Source: Bifidobacterium pseudolongum subsp. globosum (lineage in GTDB: Bacteria; Actinomycetota; Actinomycetes; Actinomycetales; Bifidobacteriaceae). From it: a stretch of 64,000 bases of DNA. Shown in pieces: positions 27,229-37,329 of this stretch. A program made the position numbers and the translations under genes. The notes under the pieces are model-generated. The model ran no database searches. It was not told the DNA's origin and saw only the letters and a program-made list of their open reading frames with translations. Position 1 is the stretch's first letter. Each line of letters begins with the position of its first letter. The stretch lies in assembly GCF_000741295.1 (NCBI RefSeq), contig NZ_JGZG01000005.1, positions 605,201-669,200 on the forward strand, read 5' to 3'.

Positions 27229-27408
27229 CTTGGGTTCCCTCCCATAATTAACTGATTCGCATGCATTACACGGGTAACAAACACACTCTAACCGTTGAGT
27301 TTAGCCCATCGTGTCTACCATGCGCACCGTTGCATGGCAAATCTATAGAATTTCCGCACATTTTCCGCGAGTCATCACGGGGCGTGAGGCGATGGGTGCG
27401 GAACTATG

Positions 27409-27446
27409 AAAAAAGACCCCCTCCACGCTGCATGGCGGAGGGGGTC
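27409..27446 (-). terminator. terminator of the spc operon (after rplO)
   Basis: On the minus strand GACCCCCTCC pairs with GGAGGGGGTC and is followed by six T residues. It ends the spc operon before secY. Confidence 0.9.
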
Positions 27447-27504
27447 TGATTGGGCCGGCGGCGGCTTGGCGTCAAGCCGCCGGTGTTCCGGCCTTCACTG
27501 CATA

Positions 27505-27963
27505 TCAGTCTTCGCTGATGGAGCCGCCGGCCGCTTCGATCTTCGTCTTGGCGGACGCCGAAGCCTTCACACCCTTGAGGGTGAACGCAACGGTGGTCTC
27601 GCCTTCGCCGAGGACCTTGACCGGGCGGTTGGCGCGCACAGCACCCTTGGCCACCAGATCAGCGACCGAGATCTCGCCGCCCTGCGGGAACAGCTCAGCG
27701 AGGGTCGCGATGTTGACGACCTGGTATTCCTTCTTGAAGGGGCTGCGGAAGCCACGGAGCTTCGGAAGGCGCATGTACAGCGGGAGCTGACCGCCTTCGA
27801 AGCCCGGGCGAACCTGGTAGCGCTTCTTGGTGCCCTTGTCGCCACGGCCCGAGGTCTTGCCCTTGGAGCCTTCACCGCGGCCAACGCGGATGCGGTCCTT
27901 CTTGGCGCCAGGTGCCGGGCGGAGATCATGCATCTGCAGGATTGTGGTCTCTTCTTCTGCCAT
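27505..27963 (-). CDS. rplO: 50S ribosomal protein L15
   Basis: uL15, 152 residues, an early assembly protein of the large subunit. [28 protein letters not shown] Gly/Arg/Lys-rich N-terminus and [19 protein letters not shown] are typical. ATG at 27963 is 2 bases past the rpmD stop, so the two are probably coupled. It is the last spc operon gene before a terminator. Confidence 0.97.
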   Translation of the reverse strand: MAEEETTILQMHDLRPAPGAKKDRIRVGRGEGSKGKTSGRGDKGTKKRYQVRPGFEGGQLPLYMRLPKLRGFRSPFKKEYQVVNIATLAELFPQGGEISVADLVAKGAVRANRPVKVLGEGETTVAFTLKGVKASASAKTKIEAAGGSISED

Positions 27964-27965
27964 GA

Positions 27966-28148
27966 TCACTCAGCCTCCTCAACCTTGACCAGGTGACGCA
28001 CGACATTGATCATGCCGCGGGTCGTCGAATTGTCTTCACGCTCAACCGTCTGGCCGATCTTGCGAAGGCCAAGCGACTGTGCGGTAGCGCGCTGCTTCTG
28101 ATTGGTACGGCACATGCCGTGCACGAGCGTAATCTTCAGATTAGCCAT
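27966..28148 (-). CDS. rpmD: 50S ribosomal protein L30
   Basis: uL30, 60 residues: [20 protein letters not shown], then LGLRKIG and [13 protein letters not shown]. The ATG overlaps the rpsE stop (ATGA), indicating coupling. Confidence 0.97.
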   Translation of the reverse strand: MANLKITLVHGMCRTNQKQRATAQSLGLRKIGQTVEREDNSTTRGMINVVRHLVKVEEAE

Positions 28149-28876
28149 CACTCACCATCCTTTGCGGCGGCCTTGGCCTGAGCCTCTTCGCGAGCCTTGC
28201 GGGCCTCGGCGATTCCTGCGGCGCGGGCGCGCAGCAGGGCGTCCGGGGTGACTTCCTGGACGGAGAGGCCACGGCGAGCCGCGATCTCCTCAGGTTCCTC
28301 GAGCTGCTTGAGCGCATCGACGGTGGCGCGAACCACGTTGACGGCGGTCGCGGAGCCCATCGACTTGGTCAGGACGTCGGTAATGCCAGCGCACTCCATG
28401 ACGGCGCGGACCGCACCGCCGGCGATAACGCCGGTGCCGGGAGCGGCCGGACGCAGCAGGACGGTGCCTGCGTGGTCGTGGCCGATGACCGGGTGGGTCA
28501 CGGTGCCGCGGATGCGCGGAACGTTGAACAGGTGCTTCTTGGCGTCCAGCTGGCCCTTGGCGATTGCCGCCGGGACCTCACGGGACTTGCCATAGCCCAC
28601 GCCGACGGTGCCGTTGCCGTCACCGACCACAACGAGAGCTGCGAAGCTGAACGTACGGCCGCCCTTGTGGGTCTTGGACACGCGGTTGATGGTCACCACG
28701 CGGTCGAGCATCTCATCGCCGCGGTTTTCCTCACGACGGTTGCGACGCTCGCCACGGCGGCCTTCGCCACGCTGGCCACGACGGTTGTTCTTGCGGTCCT
28801 CGTTGTTGGACTCGGCGGTAGCCTGAGTGTTCTGAGTCTCTTCAGCCACTTGGGTTTCCTTTTCGTTGTCGCTCAC
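28148..28876 (-). CDS. rpsE: 30S ribosomal protein S5 with Arg/Gly/Asn-rich N-terminal extension
   Basis: uS5, at the mRNA entry side of the 30S subunit. The domain proper starts near residue 58 ([18 protein letters not shown]). The first ~55 residues are a disordered Glu/Thr then Arg/Gly/Asn-rich extension ([20 protein letters not shown]), and there is a ~20-residue Ala/Lys tail. Total 242 residues, against ~166 in E. coli. GTG start overlaps the rplR stop. Confidence 0.97.
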   Translation of the reverse strand: MSDNEKETQVAEETQNTQATAESNNEDRKNNRRGQRGEGRRGERRNRREENRGDEMLDRVVTINRVSKTHKGGRTFSFAALVVVGDGNGTVGVGYGKSREVPAAIAKGQLDAKKHLFNVPRIRGTVTHPVIGHDHAGTVLLRPAAPGTGVIAGGAVRAVMECAGITDVLTKSMGSATAVNVVRATVDALKQLEEPEEIAARRGLSVQEVTPDALLRARAAGIAEARKAREEAQAKAAAKDGE

Positions 28877-29244
28877 AGTGCAAGACCTCCCTCGCGGGCG
28901 CCATCAGCAACAGCTGCGACGCGACCATGGTACTGGTTGCCACCACGATCGAAGACAACGGCGGTGATGCCCGCTTCCTGCGCCTTCTTGGCGATCAGGA
29001 GGCCGACCTGCTTGGCCGCTTCGGTCTTGGTGCCCTGGAAGTCGGCGAAGTCGCTCATCAGCGTGGATTCGCTCACCAGGGTCTTGCCGACGGTGTCGTC
29101 GACAATCTGGGCAACCATATGACGGTTGGAACGGGTGACCACCAGACGCGGGAGCTCTGCGGTGCCGTTGATGCGCTTACGGATACGAGCGTGGCGACGC
29201 TTCAGCGCAACCTTCTTGCCTTTACCGAAAATCTTAACGCTCAT
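28873..29244 (-). CDS. rplR: 50S ribosomal protein L18
   Basis: uL18, 123 residues, binds 5S r[24 protein letters not shown] and the end [31 protein letters not shown] signature are canonical. It starts one base after the rplF stop and overlaps the rpsE start. Confidence 0.97.
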   Translation of the reverse strand: MSVKIFGKGKKVALKRRHARIRKRINGTAELPRLVVTRSNRHMVAQIVDDTVGKTLVSESTLMSDFADFQGTKTEAAKQVGLLIAKKAQEAGITAVVFDRGGNQYHGRVAAVADGAREGGLAL

Positions 29245-29245
29245 A

Positions 29246-29785
29246 TCACTTACCAGCCTTTCCAGCCTTGCGGCGGATCTGCTCATCCGTGTACTTGATG
29301 CCCTTGCCCTTGTAGGGTTCCGGAGCGCGGAGCTTGCGGATGTTCGCGGCAGCCTGGCCAACGGCCTGCTTGTCGGTGCCCTTGACGATTACCTGATTCG
29401 GGTTCGGCAGTTCGAACTCGATGCCTTCCGGCGGTTCCACAGTGATCGTGTGGGAGTAACCGAGCGAGAACTCGATGCCCTTGCCCTTCATCTGGGCGCG
29501 GTAACCGGTGCCCACGATGTCGAGGCTCTTGGCATAGCCCTCGTGCACGCCCTTGACCATGGAAGCCATGATCGAGCGGGCCAAGCCGTGCTTCGCGCGC
29601 GTCGGACGCAGGTCGTCGTTGGCGCTCACGATGAGCTCGTTGCCTTCGACCTTGGCGGTGATGCCCTCGGGGATGGTGTAGGAATCAGTGCCCTTCGGTC
29701 CCTTGACCGAGAACTCCTGACCATTGATTGTGACTTCGACGCCCGCCGGAATGGTGATCGGGAGCTTACCAATATGCGATGCCAT
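29246..29785 (-). CDS. rplF: 50S ribosomal protein L6
   Basis: uL6, 179 residues. [18 protein letters not shown] is the family start, and the C-terminal signature [19 protein letters not shown] is present. It lies between rpsH and rplR in the spc operon. Confidence 0.98.
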   Translation of the reverse strand: MASHIGKLPITIPAGVEVTINGQEFSVKGPKGTDSYTIPEGITAKVEGNELIVSANDDLRPTRAKHGLARSIMASMVKGVHEGYAKSLDIVGTGYRAQMKGKGIEFSLGYSHTITVEPPEGIEFELPNPNQVIVKGTDKQAVGQAAANIRKLRAPEPYKGKGIKYTDEQIRRKAGKAGK

Positions 29786-29801
29786 GTTCAGCTCTCCTTT
29801 C

Positions 29802-30200
29802 TCACCAAACGTAGGCGACGATTTCGCCACCGATGCCCCGGTCGAGGCATTCCTTCTGGGTCATCAGTCCCGAGCTGGTCGAGATGATGGCGATGCCGAG
29901 GCCGCCAAGCGGCATCGGAAGCGCGTCGGACTTCGCGTAACGGCGCAGGCCGGGCTTCGAGATGCGCTTGATGCCCTGAATGGAACGCTCGCCGTTCGGG
30001 CCGTACTTGAGGGTGACCTCAAGGGTCTGGCCGACGCGGGCTTCCTTGGCGGTGTAGTCGGCGATGTAGCCTTCGCGCTTCAGGATCTCAGCGATGTTCT
30101 TCTTGAATTTGGAGTACGGCATATCCACGGTCTCGTGCTTTGCCGCGCTCGCATTACGCAGACGCGTAAGCATATCTGCGATTGGATCTGTCATTGTCAT
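29802..30200 (-). CDS. rpsH: 30S ribosomal protein S8
   Basis: uS8, 132 residues, a primary 16S rRNA binder and a translational repressor of the spc operon in E. coli. [14 protein letters not shown] and the C-terminal [30 protein letters not shown] signature are present. The ATG at 30200 is preferred to a second one two codons later. Confidence 0.97.
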   Translation of the reverse strand: MTMTDPIADMLTRLRNASAAKHETVDMPYSKFKKNIAEILKREGYIADYTAKEARVGQTLEVTLKYGPNGERSIQGIKRISKPGLRRYAKSDALPMPLGGLGIAIISTSSGLMTQKECLDRGIGGEIVAYVW

Positions 30201-30285
30201 TTGGGCTAACGCCCTTTCTCGCCGTGGTTTCCGCCGCCCTGTAGAACCTGGTTCCACACGAGCCGCGGACCTTCAGCGTCGATAT

Positions 30286-30471
30286 TTACCAACTGGACTT
30301 CGTAACGCCTGGCAGCTCGCCGCGGTGCGCCTTCTCACGAAGGCAGATGCGGCACAGACCGAACTTGCGGTACACGGAATGAGGACGGCCGCAGACCATG
30401 CAACGGGTGTATGCGCGCACCTTGAACTTCGGCTTGCGCAGCGCCTTGACCTTAAGACACGTTTTTGCCAT
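30286..30471 (-). CDS. rpsN: 30S ribosomal protein S14 type Z
   Basis: uS14, the 61-residue zinc-binding form. The four cysteines are in RCMVCGRPH and [10 protein letters not shown]. It starts [13 protein letters not shown] and ends PGVTKSSW. It sits between rplE and rpsH as usual. Confidence 0.98.
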
Positions 30472-30472
30472 T

Positions 30473-31063
30473 TCAGTTCTCCTTGAATGGGAATCCGAGG
30501 GCCTTGAGCAGTGCGTAGGCCTCATCGTCATCCTTGGTGCTGGTCACAACGGTGATGTCCATACCGCGCTGGTGATCGATCGAATCCGGATCGATCTCGT
30601 GGAACATGGACTGTTCGGTCAAACCGAAGTTGTAGTTGCCCTGACCGTCGAACTGGTGGCCGTTGATGCCGCGGAAATCGCGGATACGCGGCAGCGCCAG
30701 CGTCAGAAGACGATCGAGGAACTCCCACATGCGGTCGCCACGCAGGGTGACGTACGCGCCGATGGCCTGGCCTTCACGCAGGTGGAACTGCGCGACGGAC
30801 TTCTTCGCCTTGGTGATCTTCGGCTTCTGGCCGGTGATGGCGGTCAGATCGCGCACTGCGCCTTCGATGAGCTTCGAGTCGCGGGCCGCGGCGCCGACGC
30901 CCATGGAGACGACGACCTTCTCGATGCGGGGAATCTGCATCGGGTTGTCGTGCTTGAATTCCTTCTCGAGCTCAGGGATGATGACATCCTTGTACTCTTG
31001 CTTCAGGCGCGGAGTCTGAGGTGCTTCGACGACGAGCTCTTCGCTCACGATTTCTTCGCTCAT
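30473..31063 (-). CDS. rplE: 50S ribosomal protein L5
   Basis: uL5, 196 residues, binds 5S rRNA in the central protuberance. It has a short acidic N-terminal extension, then [31 protein letters not shown] and [28 protein letters not shown]. Its start overlaps the rplX stop. Confidence 0.98.
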
Positions 31064-31395
31064 GCCAGCTCCTTTCCAGACTTCTTGGCCACGCGCACGC
31101 GCACGGTCTTCACCTTGCCGTCGCGGGCCTCTTCCTTGATCACAACGCCAACGCGAGTCGGCTGCTTGGTCTCCGGGTCGATCAGCATCACGTTGGAGCG
31201 ATGGATCGGTGCCTCGACGGAGACGATGCCGGACTGCTGGCCCTGCTGCGTCGCACGCACATGCTTCTTGACCATCTGCACGCCCTCGACGATCAGGCGA
31301 TCGTCCTTGAGCACGCGCTTGACGGTGCCTTCCTTACCGCGATCCTTGCCGCGAATGACCTTGACCAGGTCGCCGCTTTTGATCTTGGCTACCAT
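31060..31395 (-). CDS. rplX: 50S ribosomal protein L24
   Basis: uL24, 111 residues, a 50S assembly initiator. The KOW motif is [20 protein letters not shown] at residues 8-28. It lies one base after rplN. Confidence 0.98.
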   Translation of the reverse strand: MVAKIKSGDLVKVIRGKDRGKEGTVKRVLKDDRLIVEGVQMVKKHVRATQQGQQSGIVSVEAPIHRSNVMLIDPETKQPTRVGVVIKEEARDGKVKTVRVRVAKKSGKELA

Positions 31396-31396
31396 C

Positions 31397-31765
31397 TCAG
31401 ATCACCTCCGGGGCGAGGGACACGATACGCATGAAGCGCTTGTCGCGCAGTTCACGACCAACCGGTCCGAAGATACGAGTGCCCTTCGGTTCGCGGCCGG
31501 AGCCGAGAATAACCGCAGCGTTCTCGTCGAACTTGATGTAGGAACCGTCTGCACGACGGCGTTCCTTGACTGTACGGACGACGACGGCCTTGACGACGTC
31601 GCCTTTCTTGACCGACCCGTTAGGGATTGCGTCCTTAACGGAGGCGACGATCACGTCGCCAATGCCGGCATAGCGTCGCTTCGATCCGCCGAGCACTCGG
31701 ATGCAGAGGAGTTCCTTGGCACCCGTGTTGTCGGCGACATGAAGCCGCGTTTCCTGCTGAATCAT
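31397..31765 (-). CDS. rplN: 50S ribosomal protein L14
   Basis: uL14, 122 residues. [20 protein letters not shown] and [20 protein letters not shown] are the canonical ends. It is the first gene of the spc-type half; a perfect 18-bp hairpin separates it from rpsQ. Confidence 0.98.
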   Translation of the reverse strand: MIQQETRLHVADNTGAKELLCIRVLGGSKRRYAGIGDVIVASVKDAIPNGSVKKGDVVKAVVVRTVKERRRADGSYIKFDENAAVILGSGREPKGTRIFGPVGRELRDKRFMRIVSLAPEVI

Positions 31766-31795
31766 TGATTCTCCTTAGCCGAGCCGGTTCTCCCT

Positions 31796-31837
31796 GCTCA
31801 CCCGGTACGTCCCGCGAACGGGACGTACCGGGTGAGC
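31796..31837. other. 18-bp perfect hairpin at the S10/spc boundary
   Basis: GCTCACCCGGTACGTCCC (31796-31813) pairs perfectly with 31820-31837 around a 6-base loop. It occupies the only sizeable gap (about 95 bases) inside the cluster between rpsJ and rplO. No T-run follows on the minus strand, so it is either a weak terminator or an RNA processing/stability element. Confidence 0.8.
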
Positions 31838-31859
31838 CAGCGAGCCTTGCCGAACTTAA

Positions 31860-32120
31860 TTACTTAGCGCGCTCGATGATGGTATCGAGACGCCAACGCT
31901 TGGTCTTGCTCAGTGGACGAGTCTCCATGATACTCACGAGGTCGCCAACGTGAGCGTCATTGTGTTCGTCATGAGCCTTGACCGTGCGGGTTGAACGAAC
32001 GACCTTGCCATACAGCGGGTGGGTCGTACGAAGTTCGAGTTCCACGGAAATGGTCTTGTCCATCTTATCGGACACCACATAACCGCGACGAACCTTGCGG
32101 GAGTTACGCTCTTGCGCCAT
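31860..32120 (-). CDS. rpsQ: 30S ribosomal protein S17
   Basis: uS17, 86 residues, an OB-fold protein that binds 16S rRNA early. [22 protein letters not shown] and [13 protein letters not shown] are canonical. It is the last gene of the S10-type half; its ATG overlaps the rpmC stop by one base. Confidence 0.98.
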   Translation of the reverse strand: MAQERNSRKVRRGYVVSDKMDKTISVELELRTTHPLYGKVVRSTRTVKAHDEHNDAHVGDLVSIMETRPLSKTKRWRLDTIIERAK

Positions 32121-32377
32121 TACTTCTCCTCAGCTTTCGTTTCGGTTGCCGCCGGAGCCTGGCTGATGCCGAGCTCGCGTTCACGCAGAACAGTGTACAT
32201 CCTGGCGATGTCACGCTTGACTGCCTTGAGGCGGGCCGTGTTGTCAAGCTGACCGGTCGCATGCTGGAAGCGCAGGTTGAACAGCTCTTCCTTGGACTTC
32301 TTGAGGAAACCCTCGATCTCTTCGTTGGTCTTCTCGTTGAGGTTCTGGATGGTGTATTCAGTAGATCCGACTGCCAT
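32120..32377 (-). CDS. rpmC: 50S ribosomal protein L29
   Basis: uL29, near the peptide exit tunnel. The helical hairpin spans about residues 10-68 ([20 protein letters not shown], then [19 protein letters not shown]). A short Ala/Glu/Thr tail brings it to 85 residues. It overlaps both neighbours by one base. Confidence 0.97.
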   Translation of the reverse strand: MAVGSTEYTIQNLNEKTNEEIEGFLKKSKEELFNLRFQHATGQLDNTARLKAVKRDIARMYTVLRERELGISQAPAATETKAEEK

Positions 32378-32796
32378 CAGATGTCACCGCCTTCACGTGC
32401 AATAACACGGCACTTCATAGGGAGTTTGTCGATTGCGCGGCGCAGGGCCTCACGAGCGACATCCTCAGACACGCCACCGATTTCGAACATCACGCGGCCC
32501 GGATGCACATTGGCGATCCAGAATTCCGGGGTGCCCTTACCGGAACCCATTCGGGCGCCGAGGGGGTGCTTGGTCAGCGGGCGATCCGGGAAGATCGTGA
32601 TCCACACCTTGCCACCACGCTTGATGTAACGCGTCATGGCGATACGGGCGGCCTCGATCTGACGGTTGGTCACATACGCCGGGGCCATGGCCTGGATGGC
32701 GAAATCACCGAAGTTGATCTCGTTGCCGCCCTTGGACATGCCGTGGCGGTCCGGACGGTGCTGCTTACGATATTTTGTCCTCTTTGGGATAAGCAT
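32377..32796 (-). CDS. rplP: 50S ribosomal protein L16
   Basis: uL16, 139 residues, lines the A-site tRNA corridor. [19 protein letters not shown] is the family start; the longer frame upstream is discarded. [22 protein letters not shown] and [11 protein letters not shown] are present. Confidence 0.98.
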   Translation of the reverse strand: MLIPKRTKYRKQHRPDRHGMSKGGNEINFGDFAIQAMAPAYVTNRQIEAARIAMTRYIKRGGKVWITIFPDRPLTKHPLGARMGSGKGTPEFWIANVHPGRVMFEIGGVSEDVAREALRRAIDKLPMKCRVIAREGGDI

Positions 32797-32803
32797 CTTC
32801 AGC

Positions 32804-33640
32804 TCACTCCTTAGTTTCCGAAGACGGTGCAGCGGTGGCGTCGGAAGCGACCTCGGCCTCGATCGGCTGGTCGGCACCGGTCTTCACCTGGTTCTGCTGG
32901 TTGCCGCGCTGAGCACCGCGCTGGCCACGGCGCGGACGGCGATCGCCGCGGCGGCCGCCACGGTTGTTGCCCTGCTGCGCCTGAAGCTCTTCGAACTCGC
33001 GCTCGGTCATGTCGCCCTTGTAGATCCACACCTTGACACCGATGCGACCGTAGGTGGTCTTGGCCTCGAAGAAGCCGTAATCGATGAGTGCACGGAGGGT
33101 CTGCAGCGGCACGCGGCCTTCGCGGTAGAACTCGGAACGGCTCATCTCGGCGCCGCCAAGACGGCCGGAGAGCTTGATGCGGATACCCTTGGCGCCAGCG
33201 CGCATGGCATCCTGCTGAGCCTTACGCATCGCGCGGCGGAAGGTCACGCGGTTCGTAAGCTGCTCGGCGATGCCCTGAGCGACGAGCTGGGCGTCGATCG
33301 CCGGGTTCTTGACTTCGAAGATGTTGAGCTGGACCTGCTTGCCGGTGAGCTTCTCGAGCTTTGCGCGAACGCGCTCGGCTTCGGCGCCACGGCGGCCGAT
33401 CACGATGCCCGGGCGGGCGGTGTGGATGTCCACACGCACGCGGTCACGGGTACGCTCAATGATGATGCGGGACACGCCTGCGCGCTCGAGGTCCTTCGTC
33501 ATCTCCTTACGGATGGCGTCGTCTTCAAGCACGAAATCGCGGTAGCGTTCGCCGGCCTTGTTGGAATCGGAGAACCACTTCGAACGATGGTCCTCAGTAA
33601 TGCCCAGGCGATAGCCAAAGGGATTAATCTTCTGACCCAT
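32804..33640 (-). CDS. rpsC: 30S ribosomal protein S3 with Arg/Gly/Gln-rich C-terminal tail
   Basis: uS3, with KH domain, forms part of the mRNA entry channel helicase. The core ends near residue 213. A ~65-residue disordered tail follows, first Arg/Gly/Asn/Gln-rich ([20 protein letters not shown]) and then acidic/Ala-rich, giving 278 residues against 233 in E. coli. Confidence 0.97.
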   Translation of the reverse strand: MGQKINPFGYRLGITEDHRSKWFSDSNKAGERYRDFVLEDDAIRKEMTKDLERAGVSRIIIERTRDRVRVDIHTARPGIVIGRRGAEAERVRAKLEKLTGKQVQLNIFEVKNPAIDAQLVAQGIAEQLTNRVTFRRAMRKAQQDAMRAGAKGIRIKLSGRLGGAEMSRSEFYREGRVPLQTLRALIDYGFFEAKTTYGRIGVKVWIYKGDMTEREFEELQAQQGNNRGGRRGDRRPRRGQRGAQRGNQQNQVKTGADQPIEAEVASDATAAPSSETKE

Positions 33641-33642
33641 CT

Positions 33643-34002
33643 TTAGCGGGCTCCTTCCTTGGTGGCGACAACGACCGTGATGTGGCTCGTACGCTTGTTG
33701 ATACGAGCGGCACGGCCCTGTGCACGAGCGCGGAAACGCTTGAGCGTCACGCCCTCATCCACATAGGTCTCCTTGATGTACAGGTCGTTCTCGCGGAACG
33801 GCTCGCCGGCCTTGTCGGCCTTGACGCGCTCGTTGGCGATGGCGCTCTCCAGGACCTTGAGCACAGGCAGTGCAGCGGCCTGAGGGGCGAACTTGAGGAT
33901 GGTGATTGCATCGGTCGCCTTCTTGCCTCGGATGAGGTCGACCATGCGGCGAGCCTTGCGCGGCGTCACGCGGACGTGACGTGCGATTGCTTTAGCTTCC
34001 AT
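33643..34002 (-). CDS. rplV: 50S ribosomal protein L22
   Basis: uL22, 119 residues. Its long beta hairpin reaches into the exit tunnel ([24 protein letters not shown]). [31 protein letters not shown] start. Two bases before rpsC. Confidence 0.98.
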   Translation of the reverse strand: MEAKAIARHVRVTPRKARRMVDLIRGKKATDAITILKFAPQAAALPVLKVLESAIANERVKADKAGEPFRENDLYIKETYVDEGVTLKRFRARAQGRAARINKRTSHITVVVATKEGAR

Positions 34003-34022
34003 GTGTCTTTACTCTCCTACTA

Positions 34023-34301
34023 TTAACGGCGCGACTTCTTGTCGTCCTTCACGTGACCCTTGAAGGTGCGCGTGGGGGCGAACTCACCGAGCTTGTGACC
34101 GACCATGGCTTCGGTGACGAACACCGGCACATGCTTGCGGCCATCGTGGACTGCGAAGGTGTGTCCGATGAAGTCAGGGGTGATCATCGAACGGCGCGAC
34201 CACGTCTTGATGACGTTGTGCGTACCCTTCTCGTTCTGCTCGTCGACTTTCTTCTGCAGGTGGGCGTCGACGAAGGGGCCCTTCTTGATGCTACGAGTCA
34301 T
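34023..34301 (-). CDS. rpsS: 30S ribosomal protein S19
   Basis: uS19, 92 residues, in the 30S head, pairs with S13. [19 protein letters not shown] and [16 protein letters not shown] are canonical. Confidence 0.98.
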   Translation of the reverse strand: MTRSIKKGPFVDAHLQKKVDEQNEKGTHNVIKTWSRRSMITPDFIGHTFAVHDGRKHVPVFVTEAMVGHKLGEFAPTRTFKGHVKDDKKSRR

Positions 34302-34316
34302 CTACTCGACACTCCC

Positions 34317-35147
34317 TTACTTGCGGTTCTTGCCATTAGGACGGCGGCGAACAATCATCTTGTTCGAAGCCTTCTTCGGACGACGAGTACGAACTTCGCC
34401 CTTGCCCCACGGGGAGACCGGCGGCTTGCCACCGCGGGTACGACCGCCGTGCGGGTGGTCGACCGGGTTCATGGACTCACCACGGGTGATCGGGCGCTTG
34501 CCGAGCCAGCGTGCACGACCGGCCTTGCCAAGCGAGATGTTGGCGTGGTCGGAGTTGCCGACCTCACCGATCGTCGCGCGGCAGCGGGCGTCCACGTTGC
34601 GGATTTCGCCGGACGGCATGCGCAGCTGGGCGTAGGCGCCGTCCTTCGCGACGAGCTGCACGGCCGCACCAGCGGAGCGGGCGATCTTCGCGCCGCCGAG
34701 CGGGCGGAGTTCGATCGCGTGCACCACGGTACCGGTCGGGATGTTGCGCAGCGGCAGGTTGTTGCCCGGCTTGATGTCGGCCTTCGGGCCGGTCTCAATC
34801 AGGTCGCCCTGCTTGATGCCTTCCGGGGCGATGATGTAGCGCTTCTCACCGTCTGCGTAGTTGAGCAGGGCGATGCGTGCGGAACGGTTCGGATCGTATT
34901 CGATCTCGGCGACGCGCGCCGGCACGCCGTCCTTGTCCCAACGACGGAAGTCGATGAGACGGTACTGGCGCTTATGGCCACCGCCGCGATGGCGGGAGGT
35001 CATACGGCCGTAAGAGTTGCGGCCGCCAGTCTTGCTTTTCTTGCGTACGAGCGACTTCTCAGGCGTGGAGCGCGTGAGGTCGGAGAAATCCGACACGGAC
35101 GCGTTACGGCGGCCCGGAGTCGTCGGCTTATAAACGCGGATAGCCAT
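34317..35147 (-). CDS. rplB: 50S ribosomal protein L2
   Basis: uL2, 276 residues, needed for peptidyl transfer. It has the conserved [23 protein letters not shown] segment including the catalytic-centre histidine region near residue 229. [21 protein letters not shown] start. Confidence 0.98.
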   Translation of the reverse strand: MAIRVYKPTTPGRRNASVSDFSDLTRSTPEKSLVRKKSKTGGRNSYGRMTSRHRGGGHKRQYRLIDFRRWDKDGVPARVAEIEYDPNRSARIALLNYADGEKRYIIAPEGIKQGDLIETGPKADIKPGNNLPLRNIPTGTVVHAIELRPLGGAKIARSAGAAVQLVAKDGAYAQLRMPSGEIRNVDARCRATIGEVGNSDHANISLGKAGRARWLGKRPITRGESMNPVDHPHGGRTRGGKPPVSPWGKGEVRTRRPKKASNKMIVRRRPNGKNRK

Positions 35148-35183
35148 AATCTAGTTCTTCCTTTAACTTTTCTCGGCTAACCT

Positions 35184-35480
35184 TCAGTTACCGAAGATGT
35201 CGATCGACTGGCCCTCGGCCACGGTCACGATTGCGCGCTTCTCGTTGGCGCGGCGGCCGTAACCGGTGCGGGTGCGCGTGCGCTTGCCTGCACGGTTGAG
35301 GGTGTTGACGTTCGTCACCTTGACCTTGAAGATCTCCTCGATTGCCTGCTTGATCTGCACCTTGTTCGCGTTCGGGGCCACCACGAAGGTGTACTGGCCC
35401 ATATCGGACAGGGCGTAGCTCTTCTCAGAGACAACGGGCTTGAGGATGATGTCATGAGCTGGCTTGTGAACTGCGACCAT
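35184..35480 (-). CDS. rplW: 50S ribosomal protein L23
   Basis: uL23, 98 residues, docking site for trigger factor and SRP at the tunnel exit. [18 protein letters not shown] and [28 protein letters not shown] loop are present. [10 protein letters not shown] is chosen as start; the upstream frame lies inside rplD. Confidence 0.97.
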   Translation of the reverse strand: MVAVHKPAHDIILKPVVSEKSYALSDMGQYTFVVAPNANKVQIKQAIEEIFKVKVTNVNTLNRAGKRTRTRTGYGRRANEKRAIVTVAEGQSIDIFGN

Positions 35481-35485
35481 GAAAA

Positions 35486-36145
35486 TCAGGCCTCCTTTTC
35501 TGCCGGCTTCTTCGCCTCGAGGAACGCTTCGTAGCCTTCCTTCGAGAACACCACGTACTGCGCGGTAACCACGTCGTAGGTGTTGAGCTGATCGGCGAAG
35601 ATCGGGTGAACAGTCGGAATGTTGCGGACCGAGAGCCATTCGTTGATGTTGTCGCGGGACAGCACAACGGTGGTGAAGTTGTCGGCCACGATCGGGTTCA
35701 GAGCGGCGAGGGCGGCCTTGGTCGAAGGTTCGGTGATGCCGAAGTCGACCACTGCCACGCGACCGTTGTTCACGCGATCGGAGAGCACATACTTGAGTGC
35801 CGCAGCCTTCATCTTCTTGGGGGTGCGCTGGCTGTAGTCACGCGGGACCGGGCCGTGCACAACGCCGCCGTGGTACCACTGCGGAGCGCGGATCGAGCCC
35901 TGACGAGCGCGACCGGTGCCCTTCTGCTTCCACGGCTTGCGGCCGCCGCCGGAGACCTTGGCGCGGTTCTTGACCGCGTGGGTGCCCTGACGAGCTGCAG
36001 CGAGCTGAGCCACAACCACCTGATGGATCATCGGCACGTGGGCCTGCACCTCTTCGGCGGAGAAGCCAAAGAAATCAGCCGGCGCTTCGATGGAGCCAGC
36101 GGCCTGGCCCTTGTTGTCGGTGACGTTCAGAGTAACGTTTGCCAT
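35486..36145 (-). CDS. rplD: 50S ribosomal protein L4
   Basis: uL4, 219 residues, lines the exit tunnel and autoregulates the S10 operon in enterobacteria. The tunnel loop [19 protein letters not shown] lies near residues 65-85. No counterpart of the E. coli leader structure was recognised. Confidence 0.98.
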   Translation of the reverse strand: MANVTLNVTDNKGQAAGSIEAPADFFGFSAEEVQAHVPMIHQVVVAQLAAARQGTHAVKNRAKVSGGGRKPWKQKGTGRARQGSIRAPQWYHGGVVHGPVPRDYSQRTPKKMKAAALKYVLSDRVNNGRVAVVDFGITEPSTKAALAALNPIVADNFTTVVLSRDNINEWLSVRNIPTVHPIFADQLNTYDVVTAQYVVFSKEGYEAFLEAKKPAEKEA

Positions 36146-36151
36146 GATTTA

Positions 36152-36802
36152 TCAGGCTCCCTTCACTGCAGAACGGACGAGCACAATACCGCCCTTGGGG
36201 CCGGGGATGGCGCCCTTGATGGCGATGACGCCGTTCTCAACGTCGGAGGAAACGACGGTGAGGTTCAGCACGGTGTTGGTGGCGTGGCCCATGCGGCCAG
36301 CCATGCGCTTGCCCTTGAGGATACGGCTCGGAGTCGCGCATGCGCCGACCGAACCGGGACGGCGTTCGTTCTTGTGAGAACCGTGGGTGCGGCGGTAGGA
36401 CTTGAAGCCCCAGCGCTTGATGGTACCAGCGAAGCCCTTGCCCTTGGTGGTGCCGGTCACGTCGACCTGAGCGCCTTCGGGGAACAGCTCAGCGGTCAGT
36501 TCCTGACCCGGCTGGAAATCCTCAACGTTCTCGGTGCGCACTTCAGCGAGGTGACGGCGCGGGGTCACGCCGGCCTTGGCGAAGTGGCCCTGCATCGGCT
36601 TGGTGACCTTGCGCGGGTCCACCTGGCCGTAGCCGAGCTGCACGGCCTTGTAGCCGTCGGTTTCCTCGTTCTTCACAGCGGTGACCACGTTGGTGGACAC
36701 GTCGACGAGGGTGACGGGGACGAAGAAACCGTTTTCATCCCACACCTGCGACATGCCGAGCTTCTTGCCGAGCAAAGCGGTGCGATTCGTGTTCTGTGAC
36801 AT
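36152..36802 (-). CDS. rplC: 50S ribosomal protein L3
   Basis: uL3, 216 residues, an early 23S rRNA binder. ALLGKKLGMSQVWDENG at the N-terminus and the central GTTKGKGFAGTIKRWGF signature are present. Confidence 0.98.
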   Translation of the reverse strand: MSQNTNRTALLGKKLGMSQVWDENGFFVPVTLVDVSTNVVTAVKNEETDGYKAVQLGYGQVDPRKVTKPMQGHFAKAGVTPRRHLAEVRTENVEDFQPGQELTAELFPEGAQVDVTGTTKGKGFAGTIKRWGFKSYRRTHGSHKNERRPGSVGACATPSRILKGKRMAGRMGHATNTVLNLTVVSSDVENGVIAIKGAIPGPKGGIVLVRSAVKGA

Positions 36803-36819
36803 AGCGGTCTCCTCCTCCC

Positions 36820-37128
36820 TTACAGCTTGATCTCGATGTTGACATCTGCGGGCAGATCAATATGCATCAGGGAGTCCACAGCCTTGGGGGTGGGGTCCAC
36901 AATGTCGATGAGGCGCTTGTGAGTGCGCATCTCGAAATGCTCGCGAGAATCCTTGTACTTGTGAGGAGAGCGGATAACGCAGTATACGTTCTTCTCAGTC
37001 GGGAGCGGAACCGGGCCAACCACAGTTGCGCCCGCGTTCGTCACCGTTTCGACGATCTTCTTCGCCGATTGGTCGATGACCTCATGGTCATAGGACTTAA
37101 GCCTGATGCGGATTTTCTGTCCCGCCAT
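36820..37128 (-). CDS. rpsJ: 30S ribosomal protein S10
   Basis: uS10, 102 residues, in the 30S head and also the NusE transcription factor. [20 protein letters not shown] and the [12 protein letters not shown] segment are canonical. It is first in the ribosomal cluster; the promoter should lie in the ~200 bases to its right (a possible extended -10, TCGCATATTGG, on the minus strand near 37297-37307). Confidence 0.98.
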   Translation of the reverse strand: MAGQKIRIRLKSYDHEVIDQSAKKIVETVTNAGATVVGPVPLPTEKNVYCVIRSPHKYKDSREHFEMRTHKRLIDIVDPTPKAVDSLMHIDLPADVNIEIKL

Positions 37129-37329
37129 TGCCTTCCGCCCTTTCTAGCGATTCGTTGACTTGTAACTTAACCTGCTAATGGGCACCGGCACAGAACGCCG
37201 CGAAAGGCACAGGCCTCCCGGCTTTCCACATCAGTGCGCGGCCATGCGGCGTGCCACTTGCGTGACCTGCCGTGCCGCGCTCGCTTTTTTGATTCCAATA
37301 TGCGAGCCCTTTTCAGGCAACTGTTATAT

